Assembly: GCF_025024155.1 (NCBI RefSeq) | Contig: NW_026251771.1 | Location: forward strand, 124,001-188,000 | Source of the DNA: Gamsiella multidivaricata | Taxonomy: Eukaryota > Mortierellomycota > Mortierellomycetes > Mortierellales > Mortierellaceae | Reading direction: 5' to 3' | DNA: 64,000 nucleotides | Shown here: in pieces, positions 50,186 to 62,363 of the stretch | How the letters are laid out: every line of letters begins with the position of its first letter | Numbering within the stretch: position 1 is the first letter of the stretch | The notes under the pieces: generated by a model | The model's input: the letters and a program-made list of their open reading frames with translations, nothing else | What the model was told of the DNA's origin: nothing | The model's database searches: none | Translations under genes and position numbers: made by a program

Positions 50186-51895
50186 CTACTGCAGCGGCCA
50201 CTCACCCTCGTTTCTCTGCATTTCTGATCCCGTGGTGTGGGACGGAGCCAGTGCAAGGGCATTGTCCTGGTCACGCAGCTCCTCGTTGAGCTCTGCCAGG
50301 GCACGGGTCTGGCGACGTATCGATAGCAAGGCCTGAGGTGATTTTCTATGTAGCTCAAACATAGAGTTCTTTTCCACTTGTCCAGATCCATCCTTGTCCC
50401 CAGACTGAGGGTCCTGACCCATGTCCGCTGTATCTGCAACCGAGACCGCAGACGCAACCCCAGTCGGGATATGATCCTCACTCGTTTTCGGTATGCTCCT
50501 ATTCCTCGACGAATCCCTGCGAGAAGATGCGCTCGGCCTGCAATTGCCGCTGGTCTGTGACATGGACGACGACCTTGTCCGATGCGGCGGAAGTGCGCTT
50601 GACCGTGGTGATGGTGGTGGCTGAGGAAAGTAAACGAACTGCTGCTGCGCGGCCTGTGTGATATCATCCTGATAGCTCTCAGCAGCTGCTCCGTCGCGTA
50701 GATCGTTGATACCACTGCCGCTACGGATATGGGATGATTCGAATTCCTCGTAAGGTGAATGACGGTAATGTCCATGTGGTGACCCAGGGCCCCCAGTGCT
50801 GTAATGGTCTTCACTAAATCCATGTCCGTGCCCTAGATACCCGACGCGTCCTGTATAGTTGGCAGCATACCGATCATGGTAACTTCTCGCCATTGCAGCT
50901 CCAGCGACATCGTATGCCCCCTCTTTGTCATATTCGTGCCACCCTCCTGTCACTCGCGTGCCTCCGTCGCCTCCACTGCCGTGGCGGCCGCTGCGTGGCG
51001 ATCCCATGCCTGGATGGTCCCAAGGCTCTAATCCGACGGGCATCAACTCTACAGCTTTCTCTTTCCCTGCTCGCCATCGCCTTCTCTTTCGGATCCAGCC
51101 GATTAGGATGACTGTCGCACAAGCAGATACCAGGACCAGGGCTGCCACGATTATCAGGATGATCTGCCAAGTTTGAAGGCCTGTGCTGTGAGACAATGGA
51201 TTCTGGGATGAAGATGCTGATGGAGGGAGGGGTTGAAACGGGTCAGGAATGATAGTTGGTCTCCTGGTGGTTGTGTATTTGGTGCTGTAGATCGTCGTCG
51301 TTGATCCGGAGATTACGGCCGTCTGTGGCACCACTGTCGTGATGGTGACAATCGACACCGTGGTGATGTATTGGGTGGTATACGGCGTCGTGGTCGTCAT
51401 TGGTGTGGTTTCCTCGGGCGGCTGTGGGCCTTGCATCGTTTTGATCGTCGGAATTGTTGGTGGAGGTGGTTGTGTAGGCTGCGTTGCAATGCTAGTAGTT
51501 GGTTCTGGGTTTGCATTCGTCGGCGGTGGTTCTGAAGAGAATTGCGTGGGTGCAGTAGTGCTGGGGAATGGTGGGTCGGTCGTCGTTGTTGTTGGTGTTA
51601 CAGGCGGATACGTTGACTCAGTAGTGATGGCTGTAGCAAGTGGCGATGTAGTCTCTGCCGTCGGAACAGGGGGAGGAGAAGGCATGGCAATGGCTATTGT
51701 AGGTGGTGGTTCTTGCGGTGCCATGGTCGCTAATGCGCAGGTGGTGATCCAGGCACCAAAAGTACGCTGGATGAAGTGGGACAGCCAGAAAAAGGCGGTG
51801 GAGCGGATACAAGCACAGTTACTAGGCAGACGTGCGACCCCGATCTGTTGAATGGAAATGGAGGGTGGAAATGGGTTAGCTGGAGGTGAGAGCAC
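50186..51895 (-). CDS. single-pass membrane protein with Thr/Pro-rich ectodomain, possible cell-surface sensor
   Basis: One uninterrupted reading frame of 569 codons. Residues about 30-55 are moderately hydrophobic and could be a signal sequence that starts late. About 180 residues rich in Thr, Pro and Ser follow, a likely heavily O-glycosylated stalk. A clear membrane helix lies near residues 235-260 (WQIILIIVAALVLVSACATV), followed by a stop-transfer cluster IRKRRRWRAGK. The cytoplasmic tail of about 300 residues is rich in Gly, Ser, Tyr and His with no known domain. The layout recalls fungal wall-stress sensors (Mid2/Mtl1) by architecture only; I see no sequence motif proving this. The Met at 51895 is the first in frame. 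An upstream exon supplying a cleaner signal peptide is possible. Confidence 0.72.
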   Translation of the reverse strand: MLSPPANPFPPSISIQQIGVARLPSNCACIRSTAFFWLSHFIQRTFGAWITTCALATMAPQEPPPTIAIAMPSPPPVPTAETTSPLATAITTESTYPPVTPTTTTTDPPFPSTTAPTQFSSEPPPTNANPEPTTSIATQPTQPPPPTIPTIKTMQGPQPPEETTPMTTTTPYTTQYITTVSIVTITTVVPQTAVISGSTTTIYSTKYTTTRRPTIIPDPFQPLPPSASSSQNPLSHSTGLQTWQIILIIVAALVLVSACATVILIGWIRKRRRWRAGKEKAVELMPVGLEPWDHPGMGSPRSGRHGSGGDGGTRVTGGWHEYDKEGAYDVAGAAMARSYHDRYAANYTGRVGYLGHGHGFSEDHYSTGGPGSPHGHYRHSPYEEFESSHIRSGSGINDLRDGAAAESYQDDITQAAQQQFVYFPQPPPSPRSSALPPHRTRSSSMSQTSGNCRPSASSRRDSSRNRSIPKTSEDHIPTGVASAVSVADTADMGQDPQSGDKDGSGQVEKNSMFELHRKSPQALLSIRRQTRALAELNEELRDQDNALALAPSHTTGSEMQRNEGEWPLQ

Positions 51896-52629
51896 TAGAA
51901 GAAATTATGAAACGAGAAGGAGGATAAAGGATGCAGAAGAATGGAACTGTCGGTGTAGAGAATGGGGCAGGTTATTTGCGAAGTGCTAGAAGGTTAGGAT
52001 GGCTGCCTGGATGTCGCCATGCAAGTCCTTATCCGAATGGTAAGCATGGACCAGATCCCCTCCAGGAGAGCGCGGCGAGAACTATGAAAAGACGGCTATG
52101 TATGAAGAGGAAAAATAAAGGGGAGCAGAGAGACGCATGGCCAGGCCGTAAAAAAAGAACAAGGGGACTTCTGGTGTTTAAGGGGGGGGGGAGGAGCTGC
52201 TCCAGCGGCGGATGTTCTCTGGACCAGAACCGAATGGGCACCAGTGGAGCACACATAGGACGCTTTTCTCGGCGAGTCCAGAGAACCATCCGATTCGATG
52301 CACGGAATTATCGAATGTCATCAAACTACGGGAAGCGTTCCTTGGCGCCTCCTACTTTTTCGGAAGTATACTGTACTGGCGCCTCAGAGTATCCGTGCTC
52401 CAGGATGCGGATCGAAGGATGGAGTCACAGCAAGATGAATACATGCTGCGGGTCTCCATTTCTGGCTCTTGCACAGAGCCGACACGCGATGCAACCAAGC
52501 ACAGCAGTATGGACTGTGCGCATGTGGCGCATAGCAATTTTAATGGCAACCCTGCGTTTTATGCCTTATCACCGCTCATTCCAAATGCTTTATTCAAAAG
52601 TGCTGCGACAAGCATGAATGTCTATCAAC
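51896..52629. other. intergenic, nothing recognised
   Basis: Promoter of the membrane protein and 3' flank of the SET-domain gene. An open frame of 228 codons on the plus strand has no family motif. Confidence 0.5.
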
Positions 52630-53145
52630 TTATGCCTCCTGCTCGTCGTCCGAAAACTGCATCCGTGCTAAGAAGGACTCTCCAGCCTCATCGTCGCTGT
52701 CACTTAATTCGCTCCGACCCGATCCAGGGCTTTGGCCCACACCCTTTGCGCTTCCGTCCTGTCCTTCCTCCATATCTGGAAACCACAGGTTGGGCCCATA
52801 TGAGATACAAAGCTCCTCCTCTGGATGGATCTCGCGTAGGGTAGTGTACCGGATCAGTTTGTTCTCAAAGTCCCGCTGGAAACCGACGTTGGGATTGTTG
52901 GAGTGGTTGAACATGCTGCCGAGGCCTAGCGCTAGAGCCATGCCGCCCTGCCATCGGTATGTGTAATGGTCGAGCTGGGTGTGCTGGCCGTGGGTATGAT
53001 ACTCCTCCGAGGGGAAGAGAAGGACCGGTGAGATATCAACGACTGTGCGAGCAGGGATGAATTTTCGGGTGACAACACCCCGGCCTTTTGCACCGCAATC
53101 CTGGATGCAGAGAGAACGTTGATCGAATAGCTGAGTGGGGTCCAT
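52630..53145 (-). CDS. small SET-domain protein (putative lysine methyltransferase)
   Basis: Intronless, 171 residues. The SET fold starts near residue 17 (GAKGRGVVTRKFIPARTVV). The cofactor-binding motif GLGSMFNHSNNPNVGF is near residues 75-90 and the catalytic-tyrosine strand EELCISYGPNLWF near 110-123. The pre-SET and zinc post-SET parts are absent, and the tail is acidic (SDSDDEAGESF). Such short, stand-alone SET proteins are widespread in fungi; the substrate cannot be told from sequence. The Met of MDPTQLF at 53145 is chosen over an in-frame upstream Met (53169) because family members begin close to the SET domain. Confidence 0.88.
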   Translation of the reverse strand: MDPTQLFDQRSLCIQDCGAKGRGVVTRKFIPARTVVDISPVLLFPSEEYHTHGQHTQLDHYTYRWQGGMALALGLGSMFNHSNNPNVGFQRDFENKLIRYTTLREIHPEEELCISYGPNLWFPDMEEGQDGSAKGVGQSPGSGRSELSDSDDEAGESFLARMQFSDDEQEA

Positions 53146-53853
53146 GGCTAACCATAGGAGAGATAACAAGAAAGTGTCGAGCTTTGGGGGGTCAGGGGCC
53201 GATGGAAGTGGCCAGGGGATGAGCAGTTGAAGGCTCCGGTTCCAGAGTGGGGGGGTTCCTGGAAATACGGAGTGGAGGAGAGGGACAGGAAATAGCCAAT
53301 GCCCAGGTTATTGTCGAACAGGGGCAAGGAAGGATCCACAAACAACAACAACAACAAAAATGTTTTTCTACAGGTGTGCTCGAATCTTGATTGTCCTTGA
53401 ACACGAATTCTCAAGCAGCCATCCATGGGCACCTTGCATGCCCAGGCGAATCCATCGCTGCCGAGGGCATTGTAAAGAAAGTGCAGCTGCAAGCGGTGCA
53501 CTCATGGCGCTTGCTCCCTTTCCCCAATCCACCTTGCTCCCCATTCTCAATGGTGCATCAACATGTGGCGGGTCAGCTTCAACCCACCACCGCCCGCTCC
53601 AATCGATACCACCCCTGGTTGCATTAATTCATGGACCTTGAAATAGAGTTTACGCACTTCGTCTCAATGAGCTGTATTAAGCGCCACTGTTGCAAATTAG
53701 TGATGCGGAAACGTCCTGTACTCCTTGAGGTCCATTCGGATCAGCGCCCTCTGTTCTTTCCGCTTCTCATTTGCTTCACACGATCCGCAGCTTCGCCTTA
53801 CGCCTCACCATCTATATAAACCACCTAATCCCTTGTCCCTGAACCGATCCACC
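53146..53853. promoter_or_regulatory. divergent upstream region of the SET gene and RQC1
   Basis: The 708 bp contain both promoters. The 60 bp before RQC1 are CT-rich with CTATATAAA at about 53811-53819, a plausible TATA box 35-45 bp before the start codon. No other gene was recognised. Confidence 0.45.
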
Positions 53854-54653
53854 ATGTCCAGTCGAGCCATGAAAAAACTACTCCGCGACTCAAACGGGCC
53901 TACGCCACTGAAGGACCGCGACCAGCATAACGCCACGACGGAGCTCCGCCCAGAAAACAAAGAGAACGAGGAACAGGATGCCAACGAAAACGGCAGTGAG
54001 GAAGAGGACGACTACATTGCCGAGAGGCCCTCTGCAAGGAATCTCTTTGCTCTGGTATGCTTTCATATCAAAACCGCAGCCGTGAATCAAGTTGTATCAG
54101 TTCGCCTCAGCGACCAACCAAAAGCACTCGTTTCTCTCAATAGCTGGACGAGGATGATCAGGAAGACGATTCCGAGCCCGACGAAGAGGACAAGGAGCCA
54201 ACAGTATGTCTCCAAGTGTGTATACGTGTGTGCGTTTTGATGCAATGGCACCCAGGACGTGTCGCTCACAGAATATGCTATCCGCCTTCGACTACGCCTG
54301 AGTAGAATATCATTCCAGTCGCGACCTCCAACAAAAAGAAGAAGAATAAGAAAAAGAAATCTGGAGCAAGCGCCGCTGTAGCCAACCCTTTTGATGCCCT
54401 CAAGGATGACAAGAATGATACAACAACAGCAGATACTGTAGATTCGACACCGATCTCAGAACAGGCCGACGACTCAACAGCAACTGCCAAGACAAAAAAG
54501 AACAAAAGGAAACAGAAAGGCAAAGCTGTTGCCAAATCCCTGGAGGAGATGAGCGTCGAGGAGTTCGAGAGGAGCCTTCAACAAATGAATCAAAAGTAAG
54601 GAAGTATACATTTTCCATGCGTTGCTTGTCCCCCCTCTGTTAATAGCAACTGA

Positions 54654-54685
<32 letters not shown>

Positions 54686-57229
54686 CCTTTAAACAAAGGC
54701 TTGGAGATATGTCGTCTGCTGGCGGATCGTCTCAGAAATCAACTGTCACTCCCTTGAAACAGCTTCTAGCAGTCGATACCCGGTTCCTGGATGCGGATGC
54801 GGAGATGAAAAAGATGTTTGGCGCCCGAGTTGTCAACTCTGAGATCAAGGATCGCCGATACGCCAAGGTCACGAAGAAGGCGCTGCTGGCTCAGCCCAGA
54901 AATACTTGGCCTGTTCGCAAGGCTTCAGGCCTGAGCATGGAGATCGTTGAGATGGACGAGAAGGAGAACGTGACAACCTTCAAAATTGTACACTCGGAGT
55001 ACTATCAACGGACACAGCTCAAGTTCTTGGCTGCCGTCGCGTCCTATGGTAACCAATAATGAGATGGATTCGCATTCGCTCTTTTTGTCTTTGATCTGCT
55101 GGATGACTTGGGCTGATGCGTGTTGCTAATGCTCTCTTTTAGATCCCGGGAATTTGGTGGCGCTTCTTCGGGAGAGTCCGTTTCATATCGATAGTTTATT
55201 GCAGCTTTCTGAAGTCAGCAAGCACAATGGCGATAACAGTCTTGCGGGCGAATTTATTGGTAAGGATATCACTGCTTGGCTCATCTACGACATTACAACC
55301 GTCTTTGAAACTGATATCCCGATATACACTTATGTTGTTGTGCATGTTATAGAGCAAGCTCTTTATGCCTTTGAAAAGAGCTTCCACAGTTTGTTCAACA
55401 TTGCCTCTGGCGCTGTGCGCTTGAACTTTATGGAGGTTGAGAATCGATCTTTCTTCCTCGCCATTCATCGACACATCCAGTTCCTGGGCCGACGAGGCTG
55501 CTGGAGAACAGCGTTTGAGTTCAACAGGTTGTTGCTCAGCCTGGATCCCAAGAATGACCCATTGGGTGCCTTACTCTCGATTGACTTTTACGCTCTGAAG
55601 GCGCAGGAATACGTCTATCTCACAAAACTGTACGAACGCATGGAGGTGGATCATGGACTGAACCGCATGCCCAACTTTCTGTACTCAATTGCGATGGCCT
55701 ACTTTCACCTGGAGACAGCCCAGGGCGACAACAAACACGAGCAGAGCTCAAGGATGCTGCAGAGGGCCATCCTCATGTTCCCAACCGCGGTCCCACTATT
55801 GGCGGAGCAGGGCAACTTTAGCGTAGATAACGAGATAGCAGGCGAGGCAGCATTTTACCCGGCAGCAGAGTAAGCGGACAAAACTCTCTTTGTATTCTCA
55901 GATATGGCGGGAGAGAGAGAGAGAGAGAGGGGGGGGGTTATTATTGTCGTCAGCCTGCTAACGTATGTGTCCGTTGTTCTTTTGACTATCTGCATAGTCT
56001 CCCTAAAGTCCTCGATCTCTATGTGCATCTCTTTGTGTTGAGGAACTTTGCATTGTGGAAGGAACCAGAGGTAAGAGGCCATAGATTTTGTCTTGTACTA
56101 TACTGGACATATTGAAGTCCAATGTGGGGGGTTCTTACTCGTACGAGACTAACAACCGTCAAATCCTTTCAAACGATAGGTCATTGCGTGGCTCAAGTCG
56201 AATGTGCAGGTGTGTGTTCAGTCGCGATTCAAGAACCAGAGCGATTCGGACGTCAAGGATGCCAAGGCCCTCCTTACAGAATTCACGAGTGCCGCTGCTT
56301 CAAAGAGTCCCGTTTTGAGCTATGGACCCGACGGAACGCTAGAGTCCGATGATTATTCATCCTCATCAATGGAATCCAACAAAGTCTCGCTTAGAGTATG
56401 TCGCCATGTCCTTGTCTCGGAATATAACTCTTTGGCTCGGTTCTTGCCTCAGGAGATTGTCACGGCGACAATGCATATGCACGATCCTTTGCCTCCTCCA
56501 GGATCCCGGAATGTGTATGAGGAGCGGTTTGAAGCCCAGAGGGGTGCAGGTGGATTGTTTGGCGAGGCCCGGGATGCGGCACAGAGTGTCCTGGAAGAAG
56601 TGGTCCGCAGACTTCGAGCAGGCGGTTTGGGTGGTCTTGGTGGTGGTGGCGGCGCTGGTGGCGCTGGTGGCGCTGAGGCGGGAGAGTTACAGGAGGCTCA
56701 ATTGAGACAGATCGCGGAGGCAGTTCAGATGCTAAGGCAGGGGCATGCACCGCCTGGTGCCTTGCCAGGTGCCTTGCCGGGCGCCTTTCCTGGCCAGCGG
56801 GCACCGGCACCGGCAGGCGATCGTCCTGAAGGTATAGCAGCGATGGCTGCTGCTGGTGGGCCAGACGGCGCAGAAGGGCAGCATGGGGCAGCACTGGGAG
56901 CTGAGGTGGAGGAGAGTCTGGCGGTGGAGACGGCAGGAAATGCATCGATGTTCCAGTCGTTGAGTGATATGATGCGTCTGCTTGGATTTGGAGCCAGAGG
57001 TGGAGCTGGAGCCGAAGGCGCTGATGCAGCAGATGGTGGGGATGGTCGAGCGCTGACTCAGGAAGAGCAGGATGAACTCATGGCTGCGGTTGTGAACAAT
57101 TTTCCATATCCTGATGGTGCGGAGGAGGGTGAAGGAGAAGAGGAGGACTACACGGACGAGGAGGATCAACCCTTTGGATCGGACGGAGACGATGGCTGGG
57201 AGCCCTATGATCCTGCAGCATATGAATAG
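53854..57229 (+). CDS. RQC1: ribosome quality control complex subunit 1 (Rqc1/TCF25)
   Basis: Subunit of the complex that ubiquitinates nascent chains on stalled 60S subunits together with the E3 ligase Ltn1. My model has eight exons: 53854-54054, 54144-54203, 54306-54595, 54699-55048, 55143-55259, 55353-55869, 55998-56070 and 56180-57229. They give 885 residues. The N-terminus (MSSRAMKKLLRD) and the acidic plus polylysine region are typical of the family. The conserved TCF25 core covers VDTRFLDADAEMKKMFG, FLAAVASYDPGNL, ALYAFEKSFHSLFNIASG, NRSFFLAIHRHIQFLGRRG and YVYLTKLYERM. The C-terminal part (56620-57200) is a Gly/Ala/Glu-rich low-complexity tail with GG(L/A) and PGAL repeats and an acidic end. 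The exon 4 acceptor follows about 25 T bases. An apparent donor at 56398 is ignored because the sequence beyond it reads as conserved RHVLVSEYNSLARFLPQEI. Confidence 0.93.
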
Positions 57230-57342
57230 ATTGAGCATTACATTTTGTGTTACCGATAGAAAGTACAAAAAGCAATGGATGATGGATGATACTTACAGCG
57301 ACAGACAAGATATCGACCTGGCTCGTTGTTTCTTTTATTGGA

Positions 57343-57385
57343 ATGATGATGATGATGTTGATGATGATGTTGATGATGATGATGT

Positions 57386-57441
<56 letters not shown>
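57343..57441 (+). repeat. GAT trinucleotide repeat downstream of RQC1
   Basis: About 33 triplets, mostly GAT with GTT interruptions, lie in the convergent 3' region between RQC1 and the homeobox gene, probably within a 3' UTR. Confidence 0.92.
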
Positions 57442-57444
<3 letters not shown>

Positions 57445-57574
57445 ATTTGCTAGGGGAGCGATACGAGACGCGATCTGGGATAACAAGTTATTCCCGATAC
57501 ATGGACCTCTCTGAAAGCAAGTGTATATGAGTGTGCAAGAAAGAGCGATGCTGCAGGATACGACATTGTGATGT

Positions 57575-58065
57575 CTATGAGGTTGTTGTCATTGTCGTCG
57601 CGTTGCTGATATGAACTCCACCCATATTGGAACTGCCGGCGTTTGAATTCGCATTCGCATTCGCGGCCGTGTTCGCGTTCACGTTCACGTTAGCGCCCGC
57701 GCCTGAACCAGCAGCGGTCAAGCTCGAGGCTGTCGAGACCGCCTCCATCTCGACCTGCATCCTCGATCCTTTACCCTTCCTCACGATCAACACATTCTCA
57801 ACGGGCGCATCCGTGCCCGCGACAGCGGCGGCGGCGGCTTCGACCAGGATCGGTTGCAGAATCCGTCGTCGGGCATTGATAAACCAGTTACTGATCTGGT
57901 TCATCGAGAGCTGAGTTGCATTCGACAGGCGCATCTTTTCTTCCTCGGTCGGATATGGGTGGATCGCGTTCTGGACCAGCCAGGATTTCAGAACGGAGGT
58001 CACGGATTTCGGGAGGTTCCCGCGGCGTTTGCGGTTCGGATCCAGTCCTCCGCTGGATTGGGATG

Positions 58066-58096
<31 letters not shown>

Positions 58097-60241
58097 CGCG
58101 CTTGGTGAAAGGTCTCTGGTGGTGCTGGTGGATGTCGCACTGATGGCGGCAGTGGCAGAGGTTTTGTGGTTATCGCTGTTGCTATTGTTGTTGCTGGAAT
58201 GATAAGTGGATGAAGGTGCGTCTGCGGTATCGGTGCCAGCTGTATGCGCTGATGATCCGGGGCTCACAAACGACGCTGGCTTCACTGGGACAGGCCGTGG
58301 GAGTGTATCTAGCGCATGTGGTGGTCTCGAAAACAGTTGCTGCTGGTACTGATGCTGATGCTGGTGCTGGAGTTGTGGGTGGCTTTGATGCTTCGGGTGC
58401 TGGTGCGGAACAAATTCTGTCCTGCTAGGGGATGAGTGGATGGTCCTTTGGCTATTCGAGCGATGCAGTCCAGATACTTCAGGGTCATGTGGTGATGGTG
58501 GAAAGGGCGATCCTTGGTAGTGGGCGTCCCGAGATTGCGAATTCTGCTGCTGGTGCTGATGCTGTTTCGAATAACCCAATCCAGAAATAGAAGGCGGCTC
58601 CCGGGATCTTGGCGAAGACCCTGCAGAAGAGGATCCTGAGGAATGTATGCCCCCAGGCTTCAAAGTCGAAGATGGCAACAAACTATCCATGGAGGGTAAC
58701 TTTGTAGAATTGGCTGATCCCTGTTCGTATCTAGATCCTGTTCTCGAGCTGCTCTGTCTTGAGTACTCTTCCATGGAGCGAGACGGGCACGTATCCTGGC
58801 TATAGTGGCGGCCGTGCTGGGATAGGTGAGGAGCCGACTGATGCTGATGATGCTGATGCTGTGTCTGCTCATACGGATATTGAGGCGAAGGAAACATGTC
58901 CTGCGATGGTCGCATAGGCGATGGCGATAACGATGGAGACGGGGTGTGAGAGGTTGGTGAGTAGCCTGCTCCTCCTGCTCGTCTATCATGAATTCTCGGG
59001 TCCTCTAGATACTCTCCTCGATCAAAGTGGCTGGATGAGGACATGTCTTCATACGTCGAGGGGACTTCAACCCCGGTCCGGAATCTGGAGGAATCACTTC
59101 TGCCAGTACTGCTAGCAATCTCAATAGAATGCTCGTATGGATGTAGACGGGTATAACTCCTCGTGCTCTGTATCAGAGGTAGACTCTTGGACAAGGCCAA
59201 CGTCTGCTGCTGTTGAGGATGCAATGGTGGTAGCGAGGGGTTGTAGTGATGGTAATGGTGGTGGTAGTGGCTCACAGCCCCGGACTTTGTGATAGCCGCC
59301 AACTGACTGGCGGAAGATGAAGAGGACAACCGCTGCTCCTGCTCTTGTTCCTGTTCACGTTCTCTCCTCTCGAGATTGCGAGTGTACCGGACCAGTTCCC
59401 ACCAGAGCAGACTGTTCTGCTGCAGCATCCTTTGGATCCGTTTACGGTGCATGTCTACTCCCCTTGCTGGAGCCAGGGTCCTGGCGAGTGCGTCCATGGA
59501 TGGCGAGGTGTTGGAGGAGTATGACGAAGGGAGCGACACTGTTGATGGCGAGGAAGAGATGAACGATGTCGAGGATGTCTCATTATCGGTGGTGGTGCTG
59601 TTGTTGTTGTTGTTGTTGTTGTTGCTATTGCTGTTATTGTTGTTGCTATTGTCATGGTTGTTGTGGTCCTCGGTATGCTTTAAAACACTCTCGGCATGAA
59701 CCCCTATCCGAGACCTGCTCCTGGACATGTCCTCTAGCTCTTGTAGACCACGTTCTTGATGGCTTTCATAACTACTGCTGTTAGTGGGATTTTTAGTTCG
59801 GCTCTCGTCGTCGTCGTCCTTGTCCTCGATAATAGTCGTGGTGCTGGCCTGCAAACGGACATAACCAGGATCGCTCTCGTCCATGTAGACCTCATCCACA
59901 TCCATATGCGTGTCCTGTAAGGATGGGCCCAGGTGTCCATAGTCTTTGTAGTGTCCGTCAGCGACCCTGTCCTGTTCTTGTGGGTCCTGTTCTCCAGTTT
60001 TGGTATGCCTTTGGAGCTCTGTCCTTGTCTCTGTGCTTGAAGAGGAAGAGGAATTGGAATTGATCCTCAGGTGTGGAGTAGAGGGGAGGACATGGGCGGC
60101 GGGTATATCTGATGAGGCATTGTGTCTGATGGAAGAAGAGGTAGAAGAAGAAGAAGAAGGGGCGAGGTCGTTGAAGAGGACGATGGGGGTGAAGATCTTC
60201 TGGGCCATCGGAGATATGACAAGGAAGGTGACAGGCGTCAA
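57575..60241 (-). CDS. TALE-class homeodomain transcription factor
   Basis: Intronless frame of 888 codons. The homeodomain lies near the C-terminus (about residues 730-793; DNA about 57860-58055). It shows KRRGNLPKSVTSVLKSW, the three-residue loop extension HPYPTEEEK between helices 1 and 2, and the recognition helix NQISNWFINARRR; together these define the TALE (KN/PKNOX, Tos8/Cup9) class. The rest is low complexity, with Ser, Asn, Gln, His and Pro runs encoded by trinucleotide repeats, as in many fungal regulators. A short Glu/Gln-rich coiled segment (LERREREQEQEQEQ) lies mid-protein. Start at 60241 is the first Met; the Met at about 60208 (MAQKIFTP) is an alternative. Targets are unknown. 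Confidence 0.9.
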
Positions 60242-60971
60242 TTACAAGAGGGCGTCGGTGTCAATGCCGGTGTTGATAGGATGCAGTGATGTACAGATAA
60301 GATGGAGAGAGAGCGGAGGAGGGGAAGGAAAGGAAGGAGCAGTGGGCCTGTGGACTGGCTGTGAGTGGGTGATCCAGAGGCAGACTAGTAGTATGAATAC
60401 AGAGCGGAAGAAAAAAAGCGATTTTTTTATTTGACAGACCACTCCCCCCTTCCCCGAAACAGAAGGGAGTGAGGACCTCACCGGTGAGAGGAAAAAAATG
60501 CCTCACTTTCGATAGCACGATGTTAGAATTTTAGAATACCCCGGACTCAATCTCATTTCTATACTCAATCCCATATCAAGGTGTCCATCTCCCAGGAAGA
60601 CTTCATCGGCAATTGAGGCCATTGATTGGCTGGTTACCATGCAGCTTCAATTTAATAATCCAAATATGATGATCTATGGCATCTGTCACACCTTGTCAAC
60701 CCTGACCTGTCTAGTCTAATCGACATCCCATTGATATGTAACAACCTTGCCGGTTTCAATGCTGTCCAGTAGACTAGTGCTGTTCGTCTTGCTATGTTGC
60801 TCTGCTTGAACAGCTGCAACCAATATCTTTATTCTGGGGTGTCATGGGGGATTTCGTGTCAAAGAGGAGAGAGAGAGAAAGAAAAGAAACGAAGAAATGA
60901 GGGAACAATAACAAAACAATTCTAATAGTGCGTACATTCGTTTTTTTTTTCTTGATTGGTTTACTTGTTTC
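60242..60971. other. intergenic, nothing recognised
   Basis: Promoter of the homeobox gene (60242-60550 is CT-rich on the minus strand) followed by the 3' flank of NDUFS8. No motif or RNA gene was seen. Confidence 0.5.
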
Positions 60972-62363
60972 TTAACGGTAAAGGTGGTCAGCCTCGAGGT
61001 TACGCGCCAACTCGACCTCCCACTTGTCACCGTTCGCCAACAGCTTTTCCTTGTTGTACAAAAGCTCCTCGTGTGTTTCCGTCGCATACTCGTAATTGGG
61101 TCCCTCCACGATTGCATCGACAGGGCAGGCCTCTTGACAGAAACCGCAGTAGATGCACTTGGTCATGTCGATATCGTAACGCGTCGTGCGGCGAGATCCG
61201 TCCTCACGAGGCTCAGCCTCGATAGTAATGGCCTGAGCAGGGCAGATGGCCTCACAAAGCTTGCAGGCAATGCAGCGCTCCTCTCCTACAAACGGACAAC
61301 ACGACAGATTAAAAAAGCCATTTACCGTTAGATCATTACTCAAATCTTTTTTGTCTGCCGGTATGCAGCGCTGAAATTGCACTGGCATTACAGCTGTAGA
61401 CTGTCATCTCCTAATGTCTGTCAGATGGCGCAATAGGTGATCCTGGATGTCGAATCTAGTGTTGTTGTATCCAGCTCCATGCATTGACGGCATCATTGTA
61501 CTAACTTTCTACAAGTCCTGCTTCCCGATTATGAATGGTCGCACTTTCCAATCATATTCTCCCACTTCGATAGATGTTCCTACATCCTTGCGCCTATTCA
61601 ATCCTGGTCCTGTTATTCGCGCTAGAATCGCGCTAATCCTGGCGTATAAATCAAAGTTCACATAACATGTTCATCATTAACGTACCTGAAGGATAACGTC
61701 TCAATGCGTGCTCGCCTCGGAAACGTGGGGACAGGGCGCCCTTCTCGAACGGATACATAAGTGTGTAAGGCGGTCTGAAGAAAGACTCCAAGACAACCCA
61801 CATGCCACGGACCAGCTCGGTCAAGAGCAATGATTGTGAGGCCTTGTCCAGGGTCGAAGGTCCCTGTCCGGGGATGAAGCGGGTCGACGAATCGTCCTCA
61901 GGGAACTTTTCGCGATTAGCGCGGTAATCGTTTGTATTCTGGGCCTGAAACCTAGAGGAGACATGGAAGGAACGAGCCATGGCGGGAGTAAAGACGCGTG
62001 TCTGGACTAAAAAAATAAAAAGAAGTCGATACAGTTGCGGGAGACGGAGTGGCAGAGTCGGTTAGCGTATTTGTGACATGCGAGTGAAAAGGACGCGGAT
62101 CATATATGCTGCCGCTCCAAATACTGGTGGCTAGTCCAAGTAAGATTATTGAAAGTATATCTTTAAGAGTAGTCGCTAGTTCCACGTTCCAGTAATATAC
62201 ATCGTATTGTCGGCGCCCATGTCCATGTGTTGATGGGTGTCGTGATTCGGATCCGAATGCATAAACATATGTGTCCCAGGTTCCGGATGTGTATGAGTAG
62301 CATGCAGGGAGTTGATCCCTTACCCCTTGGCACAGCAGCTGCCCTGATAACGTTGCGGAGCAT
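60972..62363 (-). CDS. NDUFS8: NADH:ubiquinone oxidoreductase 23 kDa subunit (NDUFS8/TYKY), mitochondrial
   Basis: Peripheral-arm subunit of respiratory complex I that carries clusters N6a and N6b toward ubiquinone. The three exons on the minus strand, 62324-62363, 61686-62006 and 60972-61285, give 224 residues. The N-terminus ([13 protein letters not shown], then [16 protein letters not shown]) is a mitochondrial targeting sequence. The mature part contains [32 protein letters not shown] and two 4Fe-4S motifs, [12 protein letters not shown] and [16 protein letters not shown], both complete. The C-terminus [11 protein letters not shown] is the usual family ending. The introns (317 and 400 nt) are longer than most in the window. 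Confidence 0.97.

Noticed and set aside
56398..56452. Possible intron in RQC1 (GTATGT to CCTCAG)
   Set aside because: It is in frame and the enclosed sequence matches the conserved TCF25-type segment (RHVLVSEYNSLARFLPQ), so it is coding.
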